The position numbers and the translations under genes were made by a program. A stretch of 64,000 nt of DNA from NCBI RefSeq assembly GCF_023276655.1, contig NZ_JALGRK010000001.1:701501-765500 (forward strand), given 5' to 3'. Below the pieces are notes generated by a model that ran no database searches, was not told the DNA's origin, and saw only the letters and a list, made by a program, of their open reading frames with translations. The number at the start of each line of letters is the position of its first letter. Positions within the stretch are counted from its first letter, which is position 1. The DNA is from Olsenella intestinalis. Its GTDB lineage: Bacteria; Actinomycetota; Coriobacteriia; Coriobacteriales; Atopobiaceae. Of the stretch, positions 36,961 to 46,600 are shown piece after piece.

Positions 36961-39900
36961 ATGCGTACGAGAAGAGCCTCCCATCCCGTAGCGACCGGCC
37001 CCCTGCGGCGCATGGTCGCCGTCGCCGCCGCGATCGCGCTCGCTGCGAGCGGCGTCCCAACCGCGGCCCTCGCGCGTGGCGGGGATGACGTCGCGTCCGA
37101 GGCCGCCGGCGAGGCGCCCTCCGCCGACACGGCGGCGACCCCGGCCTCCGACACTGCGCCGGCCAAGGGGCAGAGCCCCCTCGACGTAGCCGCGGACGAC
37201 GCCGTCGCCCCGCCCGCGGAAGACGTCGCGCCGGAGGCGGCCGGCCGGGCGACGGAGCCCGACCCGGGCCCCGAGGAGACTGGGGAGGACGGCACCGGGC
37301 TCGCGACCCAGGCGTCCGGCGACAACATCGCCTCCGGCACGTGGGGCGGCTGCGCCTGGGAGATCAACTCCGAGGGCGCGCTTGTGATACACGCGGGCGC
37401 GGGCGAAAACATGGGAAACACCTCCCTGGTTCCCTGGTACGGCAGCAGGGAGCACATCAAGTCCGTCGTGTTCGAGCCAGGTGTGACGGCCCCCGAGAAC
37501 TGCCAGGCGATGTTCTACCAGTGCTCCGCCGTCACGTCGATCGACGCCTCGGGCCTGGACACCTCCTTGGTGACGAACATGGCCGCGATGTTCCGCGAGT
37601 GCGCCTCGCTCACCTCCCTCGACGTCACGGGCTGGGACACGTCGTCGGTCGAGACAATGAAGGTTATGTTCCTCGGCTGCTCGTCGCTCTCCTCCCTCGA
37701 CGTCTCGGGGTGGGTCACCTCGAAGGTGACGGACATGAACAGCACGTTCTACGAGTGCTCCGCCCTCGCCTCGCTCGACGTCTCGCGCTGGGACACGTCG
37801 TCGGTCGAGACGATGAGGTACATGTTCTGGCGCTGCTCCTCGCTTGCCACGCTCGACGTCTCGCGCTGGGTCACCTCGAAGGTGACGAACATGGACAGCA
37901 TGTTCTGGCACTGCTCATCGCTCGCCTCCCTCGATGTCTCGGGCTGGGACACGTCGTCGGTCGAGACGATGGGGCGGATGTTCGAATACTGCTCCTCGCT
38001 CTCCTCCCTCGGCGTCTCGGACTGGAAAACCTCAGCCGTGACGGACATGAGCCAGATGTTCTCCGGCTGCTCTTCGCTTGCATCCCTCAACCTCTCCGGC
38101 TGGGACACCTCGAAGGTGACGGACACGGAGCTCATGTTCTACTACTGCTCCTCGCTCGCCTCCCTCGACGTCTCGAGCTGGGACACGTCGTCGGTCGAGT
38201 CGATGAAGTGGATGTTCATCGGCTGCTCGTCGCTCTCCTCCCTCGACGTCTCGGGGTGGGTCACCTCGAAGGTGACGAACATGGCGGACATGTTCGGCCA
38301 CTGCTCCGCCCTTCACTCGCTCGACGTCTCCGGCTGGGACACCTCGGGCGTGACGGACATGGGATACATGTTCCGCAACTGCTCAAGGCTCTCCTCCCTC
38401 GACGTCTCCGGCTGGGACACCTCGGGCGTGAAAAGCATGAGGTGGATGTTCGAGGGCTGCTCCTCGCTCACCTCGCTCGACATCTCCGGCTGGGACGTGT
38501 CGGCCGTGACGAACATGGAGCGCATGTTCCGCGGCTGCTCCGCCCTTACCTCCCTCGGCGTCTCGGGCTGGGACACGTCGGCGGTCGAGACGATGAGACA
38601 CATGTTCCGCAGCTGCTCGTCGCTCGCCTCGCTCGACGTCTCAGGGTGGGGCACCTCGAAGGTGACGGACATGGAGGCCATGTTCTACGAGTGCTCCGCC
38701 CTCGCCTCGCTCGACGTCTCGGGGTGGGACACCAAGTCCGTAACGAGCATGGAGGCCCTTTTCTCGCGCTGCTCATCGCTCGCCACGCTCGACCCCTCGG
38801 GGTGGGACACATCAGAGGTAACGACCATGGAGGCCATGTTCCGCGGCTGTGCGTCGCTCCTTGCGCTTGACCCATCCGGATGGGACACGTCTAAAGTCAC
38901 TAACATGTCGTCGATGTTCGAGTATTGCTCGTCGCTTGCCTCCCTCGACGTCTCGGACTGGGACACCTCGAAGGTGACGGAAATGCACTACATGTTCCAG
39001 GAGTGCCCGTCGCTTGCCACGCTGGACCTCTCGGGATGGGACACATCGAAGGTCTCGGGCGCCTGGTCCATGTTTGCGAACACCCACCCGGCCACGTTCA
39101 GGGTGGGCGACCGCTACAAGATGGTGGAGGCCGCGATGGTCCCCGAGCCGGACGAGGGCTGCCTCTGGCGGTCTGAGGAGACCGGCGAGCTCTACGGCAG
39201 GGACGAGATCGTGGCGACGCGTTCGAATGTTGCCGATGCCTATGTGCAGGAGGCGGTCCCCCCGTTCGACATCTCGGGTGCGACCGTCGGCCTGGAGCCC
39301 GCCTCGTTCACCTATGACGGCAACGCCAAGACTCCCGCGGCGAAGGTCGAGCTCGGTGGTGTCGCACTCGCCGAGGACGTCGATTTCAGCGTCGCGTACG
39401 AGGGCAACGTCGACGCCGGGACCGCCACGGCCGTCGCGACCGGCATCGGGAACTACTCCGGCTCCGCCTCGGCCACCTTCGCCATCACGAGGGCCAGCCT
39501 CTCGTCGGCGAAGGTCACCCTCCCCGCGGCGAGCTACGAGCAGACCGGCCGCGCGGTCGAGCCCGTGCCGACCGCGACCGTGGGCGGCAGGACACTTGTG
39601 GCGGGGAAAGACTTCTCGGTCTGGTACTTCAACAACGTGAGTCCCGGCATCGCCACCGTCGTCCTGACGGGAGTCGGCAACTACGAGGGGGCCGCCGCGG
39701 CCTCGTTCAGGATCGAGGGGAAGACCCCGACCCCGACGCCCGCGCGCGTCAACATGCACCGCCTCTACAACCCCTACTCGGGAGAGCACTTCTACACGGC
39801 GAGCATGGACGAGATGTGCCACCTCGCCGGCATCGGCTGGAGCTACGAGGGCCTGGGCTGGGTCGCGCCGAAGCAGTCGAACACGCCCGTCTACCGCCTC

Positions 39901-40152
39901 TACAACCCCTACGCGGGCGACCACCACTACACGACCTCGGCCGAGGAGAGGGACCAGCTCAAGGCCGTGGGCTGGATTGACGAGGGCATCGGCTGGTACT
40001 CCGACGACGCCAAGGGGGTCCCCCTGTATCGCCAGTACAATCCCTACGCGACCTCGGGCACCCACAACTACACGACGAGCAGGGAGGAGAACGACATGCT
40101 CGTCTCGGTCGGATGGAGGGCCGAGGGCGTTGGCTGGTACGGGATGAAGTAG
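36961..40152 (+). CDS. BspA-like (DUF285) surface protein, intact paralogue
   Basis: 1063 residues from the ATG at 36961, chosen because AGGAG lies 9 bp upstream; the in-frame ATG at 36952 directly abuts that site. A signal peptide (to AALARG) leads to an Ala/Pro/Asp-rich linker (~25-120). About 21 BspA repeats of ~23 residues follow (SLDVSGWDTSKVTDM-x-x-MF-x-x-CSSL; ~165-680). Two Ig-like/MBG segments come next (~760-900), then three DUF5648-like repeats (YNPYSGEHFYTAS, YNPYAGDHHYTTS, YNPYATSGTHNYT). No LPxTG or membrane tail is seen, so it is probably secreted or held by its C-terminal repeats. It closely resembles the split gene upstream, especially in the last ~135 residues. Confidence 0.9.
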   Translation: MRTRRASHPVATGPLRRMVAVAAAIALAASGVPTAALARGGDDVASEAAGEAPSADTAATPASDTAPAKGQSPLDVAADDAVAPPAEDVAPEAAGRATEPDPGPEETGEDGTGLATQASGDNIASGTWGGCAWEINSEGALVIHAGAGENMGNTSLVPWYGSREHIKSVVFEPGVTAPENCQAMFYQCSAVTSIDASGLDTSLVTNMAAMFRECASLTSLDVTGWDTSSVETMKVMFLGCSSLSSLDVSGWVTSKVTDMNSTFYECSALASLDVSRWDTSSVETMRYMFWRCSSLATLDVSRWVTSKVTNMDSMFWHCSSLASLDVSGWDTSSVETMGRMFEYCSSLSSLGVSDWKTSAVTDMSQMFSGCSSLASLNLSGWDTSKVTDTELMFYYCSSLASLDVSSWDTSSVESMKWMFIGCSSLSSLDVSGWVTSKVTNMADMFGHCSALHSLDVSGWDTSGVTDMGYMFRNCSRLSSLDVSGWDTSGVKSMRWMFEGCSSLTSLDISGWDVSAVTNMERMFRGCSALTSLGVSGWDTSAVETMRHMFRSCSSLASLDVSGWGTSKVTDMEAMFYECSALASLDVSGWDTKSVTSMEALFSRCSSLATLDPSGWDTSEVTTMEAMFRGCASLLALDPSGWDTSKVTNMSSMFEYCSSLASLDVSDWDTSKVTEMHYMFQECPSLATLDLSGWDTSKVSGAWSMFANTHPATFRVGDRYKMVEAAMVPEPDEGCLWRSEETGELYGRDEIVATRSNVADAYVQEAVPPFDISGATVGLEPASFTYDGNAKTPAAKVELGGVALAEDVDFSVAYEGNVDAGTATAVATGIGNYSGSASATFAITRASLSSAKVTLPAASYEQTGRAVEPVPTATVGGRTLVAGKDFSVWYFNNVSPGIATVVLTGVGNYEGAAAASFRIEGKTPTPTPARVNMHRLYNPYSGEHFYTASMDEMCHLAGIGWSYEGLGWVAPKQSNTPVYRLYNPYAGDHHYTTSAEERDQLKAVGWIDEGIGWYSDDAKGVPLYRQYNPYATSGTHNYTTSREENDMLVSVGWRAEGVGWYGMK

Positions 40153-40194
40153 ACGCCGTCGTAGGTCACCTCTCGGTAAGTCCGTTCTAATAGG

Positions 40195-40225
40195 CGCGCC
40201 CCCGCCGAATGTCGGCGGGGGCGCG
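40195..40225. terminator. Strong bidirectional hairpin between BspA-like gene and pth
   Basis: A perfect 14-bp stem (CGCGCCCCCGCCGA with its complement) around a three-base loop, between two convergent genes. Without T-runs it is atypical, but its position fits a shared terminator. Confidence 0.7.
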
Positions 40226-40254
40226 TGGTGTGGCGCTCATGTTCGCTGGGGCGG

Positions 40255-40845
40255 CTACGACGTCCGCCTCACGCCCTCGTCGACGCCCCGGGTCAGGCAC
40301 GTCTCGACGGCGTCGGCGGCGTCCTGGGCGAGCAGCTCGAACTCCTCGAGGAAGCTGCCCTTGAGCTGGCGGAGCGCCCAGTCGGCCACGCTCATCTTTC
40401 CAGGCGGGCGGCCGATGCCGCAGCGTACGCGGGAGAAGTCGCGGGTCTTGAGCTTGTCCGAGATCGAGCGCAGCCCGTTGTGGGCGTTGAGCCCGCCGCC
40501 GAACTTCACGCGCACGGTGCCCACGGGCAGGTCGACCTCGTCGTGCACGACGAGCACCTCGGCGGGGGAGACGCGCAGCTCGCGCATGAGCTTCGAGAGG
40601 GGGCCGCCGCTCGTGTTCATGTAGCTCTGGGGCTTTGCGAGTACGACCTCGCGCGGGCCGTCCTCGCCGCGCACGCGCATGGTCGCGACCTCGCAGCCGG
40701 CCTGGCTCTTCCAGTAGGTGACGCCTGCGCGCGCGGCGAGCGCGTCGACGGTGGCGAACCCGATGCTGTGACGGGTGCGGGCGTACTCGTCGCCGGGGTT
40801 GCCCAGTCCGCAGACGAGGGTGATCTCCTTGGGTTTGGCGGGCAT
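40255..40845 (-). CDS. pth: Peptidyl-tRNA hydrolase
   Basis: 196 residues. It recycles tRNA from dropped-off peptidyl-tRNA. Motifs: GLGNPGDEYARTRHSIGF with the catalytic His, KPQSYMNTSG, VVHDEVDLPVG with the catalytic Asp, and GGGLNAHNGLRSI. The ATG is preceded by GGAGGAG. It lies downstream of prs in the common glmU-prs-pth order. Confidence 0.96.
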   Translation of the reverse strand: MPAKPKEITLVCGLGNPGDEYARTRHSIGFATVDALAARAGVTYWKSQAGCEVATMRVRGEDGPREVVLAKPQSYMNTSGGPLSKLMRELRVSPAEVLVVHDEVDLPVGTVRVKFGGGLNAHNGLRSISDKLKTRDFSRVRCGIGRPPGKMSVADWALRQLKGSFLEEFELLAQDAADAVETCLTRGVDEGVRRTS

Positions 40846-40856
40846 GCTCCTCCTTC

Positions 40857-40901
40857 CAAAACGCGGCCGAACCGGTGACTGGCACCTGCGTTCGGCCGCG
40901 T
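40857..40901 (-). terminator. Terminator between prs and pth
   Basis: On the minus strand GTTCGGCCGCGT follows its complement ACGCGGCCGAAC after a 17-nt loop, and TTTT comes next. It overlaps the approach to the pth ribosome site, so pth may depend on readthrough. Confidence 0.65.
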
Positions 40902-40942
40902 GAACGGGCGCGCGGCCCGCGTATGCATCTGTGTAGCTGGCG

Positions 40943-41938
40943 CTACATCTCCGAGTTGCCGCCGAAGACGGTCGACACGGGCTTGTCGGCGTAGACGGCA
41001 TAGATGGCGTCGGCCATCTCCTGGGCGACCGAGATCGACTTGATCTTGGAGCCGGGCTTGTTGGCGTAGGCGCAGGGGATGGCGTCGGTCACGACGCACT
41101 CCTTGATGGGGGCGTTCTCGAGGCGCTCGATGGCCTGGCCCGAGAAGATGCCGTGGGTCGCGCTGATGTAGATGTCGCCGGCGCCCATCTCCTTGAGCTT
41201 GGTGATGGAGCCCACGAGCGTGCCCGCGGTGTCGATCATGTCGTCGTTGACGATGCAGGTCTTGCCCTTGATGTCGCCGATGATGCCCATGACTTCGGCC
41301 GCGTTGTGCTTGGGGCGGCTCTTGTGGGCGATGGCGACCTCGCAGTTGAGGTAGTCGGCGAGCTTCTTGGCGACCTTGGCGCGGCCCATGTCGGGGGACA
41401 CGACGACCGTGTTCTTGAGGTCGAAGTTCTTCTCGGCGAAGTAGTCACCGAACTGGTACAGGGCCGTCAGGTGCGTGACGGGGATGTCGAAGAAGCCCTG
41501 GATCTGGTTGGAGTGGAGGTCGAGCGTGATGACGCGGTCGACGCCGGCGGCCTCGATGAGGTTGGCGACGAGACGAGCGGTGATCGGCTCTCGCGAGGCG
41601 GCCTTGCGGTCCTGGCGCGCGTAGCCGTAGTGGGGGATGACGACCGTGAAGTTGGCGGCCGAGGCCCTGGTTGCGGCGTCGGCGACGATGAGGGTCTCCA
41701 TGAGGAGGTCGTTCACGTTCTGGCCGGCGATGGTCTGGATGAAGAAGACCTCGCAGCCGCGGACGGTCTCCTCGAAGCGCGCGTAGGTCTCGCCGTTGGC
41801 GAACTTCTCGAGCTTGAGGCCAGAGAGCTCGAGATGGAGGATCTCAGCGATCTTCTGTGCGAGCTCCGGGTTGCCAGTTCCAGTGTAGAGACGGATGTTC
41901 TTCTCGACGTTCAGGGGGCTACTCAGGTTCTCGTACAT
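40943..41938 (-). CDS. prs: Ribose-phosphate pyrophosphokinase (PRPP synthetase)
   Basis: 331 residues. It makes PRPP from ribose-5-phosphate and ATP for nucleotide, His and Trp synthesis. Motifs: FANGETYARFEETVRG, IPHYGYARQDRK (ATP site), LDLHSNQIQGFFDIPVTHL and the PRPP-binding loop IVNDDMIDTAGT. The start codon directly follows the glmU stop, so the pair is coupled. It supplies the substrate used by pyrE elsewhere in the window. Confidence 0.97.
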   Translation of the reverse strand: MYENLSSPLNVEKNIRLYTGTGNPELAQKIAEILHLELSGLKLEKFANGETYARFEETVRGCEVFFIQTIAGQNVNDLLMETLIVADAATRASAANFTVVIPHYGYARQDRKAASREPITARLVANLIEAAGVDRVITLDLHSNQIQGFFDIPVTHLTALYQFGDYFAEKNFDLKNTVVVSPDMGRAKVAKKLADYLNCEVAIAHKSRPKHNAAEVMGIIGDIKGKTCIVNDDMIDTAGTLVGSITKLKEMGAGDIYISATHGIFSGQAIERLENAPIKECVVTDAIPCAYANKPGSKIKSISVAQEMADAIYAVYADKPVSTVFGGNSEM

Positions 41939-43333
41939 CTACTTGTTCCCTTTCTCGAGGCGAGCTCGACGACGCTGTGCGTATCCTTCGACTATGTGCA
42001 TGTCGGAGCGCTCGATCGCGAGCGCCTCGGCAGGTACATCACGCGTGATGCAGGAGCTGGCGCCCGTGATGGCACCCGCCCCGATGTTGACCGGCGCGAC
42101 CATCATGGTGTCGGAGCCGACGAAGGCGCCGTCGCCGATGGTGGTCTTGTTCTTGTTGACGCCGTCGTAGTTGCAGGTGATGGAGCCGCCGCCAATGTTG
42201 ACGTGCGCGCCCATGGTGGTGTCGCCGATGTAGGAGAGGTGGGGGACCTTGGAGCCCTCGCCCACGGTGGAGTTCTTGAGCTCGACGTGGGTGCCGGCCT
42301 TGGAGCCCTTGAGAAAGTGCGTGTTGCCGCGCAGGTAGGCGCGGGGTCCGCAGCAGACGTCGTCGTCGATCTGCGAGTCGACGATGATCGTCTCGTCCAC
42401 GGTGCAGCCGTTGCCCACGCGGGCGTTCTCGAGGCGGCTGTTGGGGCCGATCACGCAGTCGTCGCCGACCACGGTCTTGCCCCACACGAAGGTCTGGGGC
42501 AGGAGCGTCGTGTCGCGGCCGATGGTGGCCTCGGCGCCGACCCACACCTGGTCGGGGTCGAGCATGCTCACACCCTCGGCCATCAGGCGCTCGTTGATGC
42601 GGCGCTGCATGACCTTGGTGGCCTCGGCGAGCTGGATGCGGCTGTTCACGCCGAGCAGCTCGGCGTAGTCGTCGCAGTGGACGGAGGCGACGGGCTCGCC
42701 CATGCCCACGTAGATGCCGACCATGTCGGTCAGGTAGTACTCGCCCTGCGCGTTGTCGCATCCGATCTTGTCGATGTTCTCGGAGAGGCGCCCGCCGCAG
42801 AAGCAGTACACGCCGGAGTTGCACTCCAGAAGCGTCGCGCGCTCCTCGTCGGTGCAGTCCTTGTGCTCGACGATGGCCGCCACCTTGCCCGCGGCGTCCA
42901 TCTTGACGCGGCCGTAGCCACAGACGTCGGGCGGGGTCATGGTCAGCACGGTGCAGGCGTTGTGCGCCGCCTTCGTCTGCTCCACGAGCGACGAGATCGT
43001 CTCGGGGCGCACGAGCGGCGAGTCGCCGGAGAGCACGACCACGGGGCCGGAGAAGCCGCCCAGGGCGTCGCGCACCACGCGCACGGCGTGGCCGGTGCCC
43101 AGGCGCTCGGTCTGCTCGACGAACTCCACGTCCGCGTCATCGGCAAAATAGGAGCGCACCTCGTCGGCGCCGTTTCCGACGACGACAACGATGCGCTCAA
43201 CGTCTGCCTTGCGAGCGGAGTTGACGGCCCACCACACGAGGGGTCGGTCGAGCAATCGATGCATCACCTTGGGGTGACGGGACTTCATGCGCGTACCCTC
43301 GCCGGCAGCGAGGACTATCGCGGTTACACCCAT
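41939..43333 (-). CDS. glmU: Bifunctional GlcNAc-1-P uridyltransferase / GlcN-1-P acetyltransferase
   Basis: 464 residues, full length. It makes UDP-GlcNAc for peptidoglycan and wall glycans. The N-terminal pyrophosphorylase domain shows LAAGEGTRMKS, TERLGTGHAV and LSGDSPL (normally GDxP). The C-terminal left-handed beta-helix shows hexapeptide repeats (VGNGCTVDE, IGDGAFVG) and HLSYIGDTTMGAHVNIGGGS with the acetyltransferase His/Asn region. The ATG at 43333 gives the family start MGVTAIVLAAG. It is divergent from the giant surface gene. Confidence 0.96.
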   Translation of the reverse strand: MGVTAIVLAAGEGTRMKSRHPKVMHRLLDRPLVWWAVNSARKADVERIVVVVGNGADEVRSYFADDADVEFVEQTERLGTGHAVRVVRDALGGFSGPVVVLSGDSPLVRPETISSLVEQTKAAHNACTVLTMTPPDVCGYGRVKMDAAGKVAAIVEHKDCTDEERATLLECNSGVYCFCGGRLSENIDKIGCDNAQGEYYLTDMVGIYVGMGEPVASVHCDDYAELLGVNSRIQLAEATKVMQRRINERLMAEGVSMLDPDQVWVGAEATIGRDTTLLPQTFVWGKTVVGDDCVIGPNSRLENARVGNGCTVDETIIVDSQIDDDVCCGPRAYLRGNTHFLKGSKAGTHVELKNSTVGEGSKVPHLSYIGDTTMGAHVNIGGGSITCNYDGVNKNKTTIGDGAFVGSDTMMVAPVNIGAGAITGASSCITRDVPAEALAIERSDMHIVEGYAQRRRARLEKGNK

Positions 43334-43673
43334 GTGCGTGCCTCCAACGCATATGTTGCGGCCGCGCCAGCGACCACGGTGATTTTTACGGCCTTTCAAT
43401 GATACCGCAGCACCTGCACGCTTACGGACGCACGGCCCAAGGCAAATGATTAACACAGCCCGCAGACGGTTTGCACACATTGCGCCGCCGAGAAGAGCCC
43501 GCCTCTCGCTCCCCGGCGCGCCTGGGGCTGCGGGCGCGCTCTTCTCGAAACGCCCCTCCCGACGGCTTGAAATCGGCCTTTCAGCTGGTGTAACGGCGTG
43601 CCGCGCCCGCGAGCGGCGTATGTTTAATTTGCATGCCTGTGCCTGATGCGAGTGCCTGACCCAATCGTTCGAG
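43334..43673. promoter_or_regulatory. Divergent promoter region of glmU and the giant surface gene
   Basis: 340 bp without a gene. TATCAT-like sequence on the minus strand (near 43400) may serve glmU. TATGTTTAATTT near 43619 may serve the plus-strand gene. Between them are two copies of GCTCTTCTCG in inverted orientation (43489-43498 and 43538-43547) about 40 bp apart. Promoter boxes are tentative. Confidence 0.4.
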
Positions 43674-46600
43674 ATGGGGTGCGCCATGAAACGACTCCAG
43701 AAGCCGTTGTCCGTTCTGCTTGCCGTCGCACTGACGCTCAACCTGTCCCCGGCGGGACCCCGGCGCGCGATGGCTGACGTGCCTGAGGGGCCCGTCGCGG
43801 GCGAGGTCGCAAGCCCGACCGACCCCGCGTCGCTCGACCCCACCGCGCCCGACGCGGCCGCGGTGCCCGCCGCCGCGCCCGACTCCGCGCCGGCAGACCC
43901 CGCGCCCCGGGCCGAGGGCGCGCTCGCGCCCCAGGCCGACGGCGACATGGAGGTGGCCAGCTGGGCGGACCTGCAGACGGCCGTCAATGACATCGCGAGC
44001 GACCACACGATCACCCTCACGGCGGACGTGGTCGCAGGCGACGGCGACCGCACGATCGCGTTCGTGCGCGAGGGCGCGACCATCACCATCGACCTCGCGG
44101 GCCACGCCATCAACCGCAACCTCTCCTCCCTCGACGAGGACAACGGCGGCCACGTGCTCGACGTCAACAAGGGCACGCTCGTCGTGAGGGACACGAGCGC
44201 CGAGAAGAGCGGTACGATCACCGGCGGCATCGACGAGAGGGGCGGCGGCGTCGTCATCGGCAGCGAGGGCACGCTCAACCTCGAGTCTGGCTCCATCGCA
44301 GGCAATCGCGGCGTCCAGGGCGGCGGCGTCTTCGTCTACGGCCACATGCTCGCGACGGGCGGCTCTGTCACGGGCAACACCGGCGGCGACGCCGGAGGCA
44401 TCTACGTCGCCGGCGGCACCATCGACTTCACGGGCGTCTCCGTCACGAGCAACACCGCGACCGATGCCGGGGGCGGCGGCATCAACAACAAGGGGTACAC
44501 GGCGCTCACTGGCTGCACGGTCTCGAACAACTCGGCGGCCCTTGCCGGCGGCGGCGTCTACAACGAGGGCGAGCTCCACCTGAGTGGCACCACGATGAGC
44601 GGCAACGCCACCGCGGACACCGGCGGCGCCGTCAGCACCCGCAACATCACGTACATCGACGACTGCACCCTCACGGGCAACACCGCCGCGCAGGACGGCG
44701 GCGCCCTGTACAGCTACGGCTGCTCGACCACCGTCACCGGCAGCACCTTCAACGAGAACAAGACCGAGGCCTCGGGCGGCGCGATCCGCGTCTACGGTGG
44801 TACGGTCGAGCTCAGGCGCTGCACGCTCAACGAGAACGAGGCCACCTGGTACGGCGGCGGCATCTACGGCAACAACGGCGGCACGCTTGGCCTCCTCGAA
44901 TCGACGTCCATCACCGGCAACACCGGCTACAAGGGTGGCGGCGGCGTGTTCGTCGCCGGCGAGATGGGAGAGGTCCGCGTGGGCTCGGGCCTCAACGTGA
45001 CCGGCAACCTGGCCAACAACATCTACCTCACGGGCGACCGGCGCGTCACGGTCGCCGAGTCCCTCGCCCCCGAGACGCGGATCGGTGTCGCGCTCGAGGC
45101 CATCGGCGGCAGCTTCACCTACGGCTTCGCGTCCACCAACACCGCCACCGACCCCAACACCGTCTTCGTGGCCGAGCCCGGCTTCTCGTGCATCCGCGAC
45201 GGCGACGGCGAGGCGCGCGTCATCACGTCCGACTGGGTCGAGCTGCAGGCGAAGATCGACGCCGCCGAGAACGGCTCCGCGATCGTGCTCGACCGCAGCT
45301 GGCAGGCCGTCGACGAGAACGTCGCCCTCACGATTCCCGCCGAGAAGAGCATAACCATCGACCTCAACGGCTACGAGATCGACCGCCACCGCTCCTCCTA
45401 CGTCGACGGCGGCGAGGTCATCGCCGTCTACGGCGAGCTGGGGCTCGTGGACAACTCGGAGCAGAAGAAGGGCGCCGTCACGGGCGGATTCGGCAGCACC
45501 GGTGGCATCCGCGTCTACGAGGGCGGCAAGCTCAAGCTCCAAGGCGGCACCATCCGCGACAACCATGCCCGGTCAGCTGGCGGCGGCGTATGCGTGGAGG
45601 GGAGTGCCACCCTGGAGGCCTACGGAGGGGTCATCTGCGACAACATCTCCGAGATGGATGGCGGCGGTGTGTATACCTATGGCACCTTCGTCGGCGAGGG
45701 CTGCGACATCTCGCGCAACACGGCCAAGTATTCCGGCGGCGGCGTCTACAGCTCGGGCTCTACGACCCTGGAGTCCGGTTCGATCTCCTCGAACAGGGTA
45801 ATCCGCAGCGGTGGAGGCATATACCAGCAGGCGGGTACGCTCCAGGTCAACCGGGGCGGCACGCCGCTCTCCGTAACCTCCAACAAGGCCCTGGAGAACG
45901 GCGGCGGCCTCTTCTCCGTGGGCGGGACCGCCACGTTTGCGGCTGGCGACATCTCAGGCAACTCGGCCTGGGGCAACGGCGGTGGCGTGGGCCTCCTGGC
46001 GGGGGCGACCCTGCACCTCCAGGACGTCTCCGTCACCAGCAACTATGCCGCGGCTGACGGCGGCGGCATCTTCAGCGCCGGGGCCACGCTCGGCGTCAAG
46101 GGCGCCCCGCGGGTCACGGGCAACGTCGGCACCATCGGCAGGAACATCCTGCTTGACCAGGCAGGCGTCATCACCGTCGAGGAGGCGCTCACTGCGGACG
46201 GCGAGTCTGCGGCCAGGCTGGACGTCCTGACGCGTGACATCGCCCGCCCCATAACCTCGGGCTTCACCGCTACTGGCTGCGCGAAGTCGTGCTTCACCAC
46301 CGACGACCACGACGACTCGAACCTGCAGGAGCGCGACGGCGAGCTCTACGTCACGCCCGGCGACGCGGCCGTCGAGGTCGGCAGCTGGGACGAGCTCCAG
46401 GAGGCCCTCGACAACCCGCCGGCGTCGGGCTCCATCGGACTCAAGAATGACGTCACGGCCGACGATGACGACGTCAGCCTGAGCATCGATGGCGAGAAGA
46501 GCCTCACGCTCGACCTGCGCGGCTATACGATTAACAGGAACCTGACCGAGAGCGAGGGGTCGGACGGCCACGTCATCGAGGTGGACGGCGACTCCTCGGT

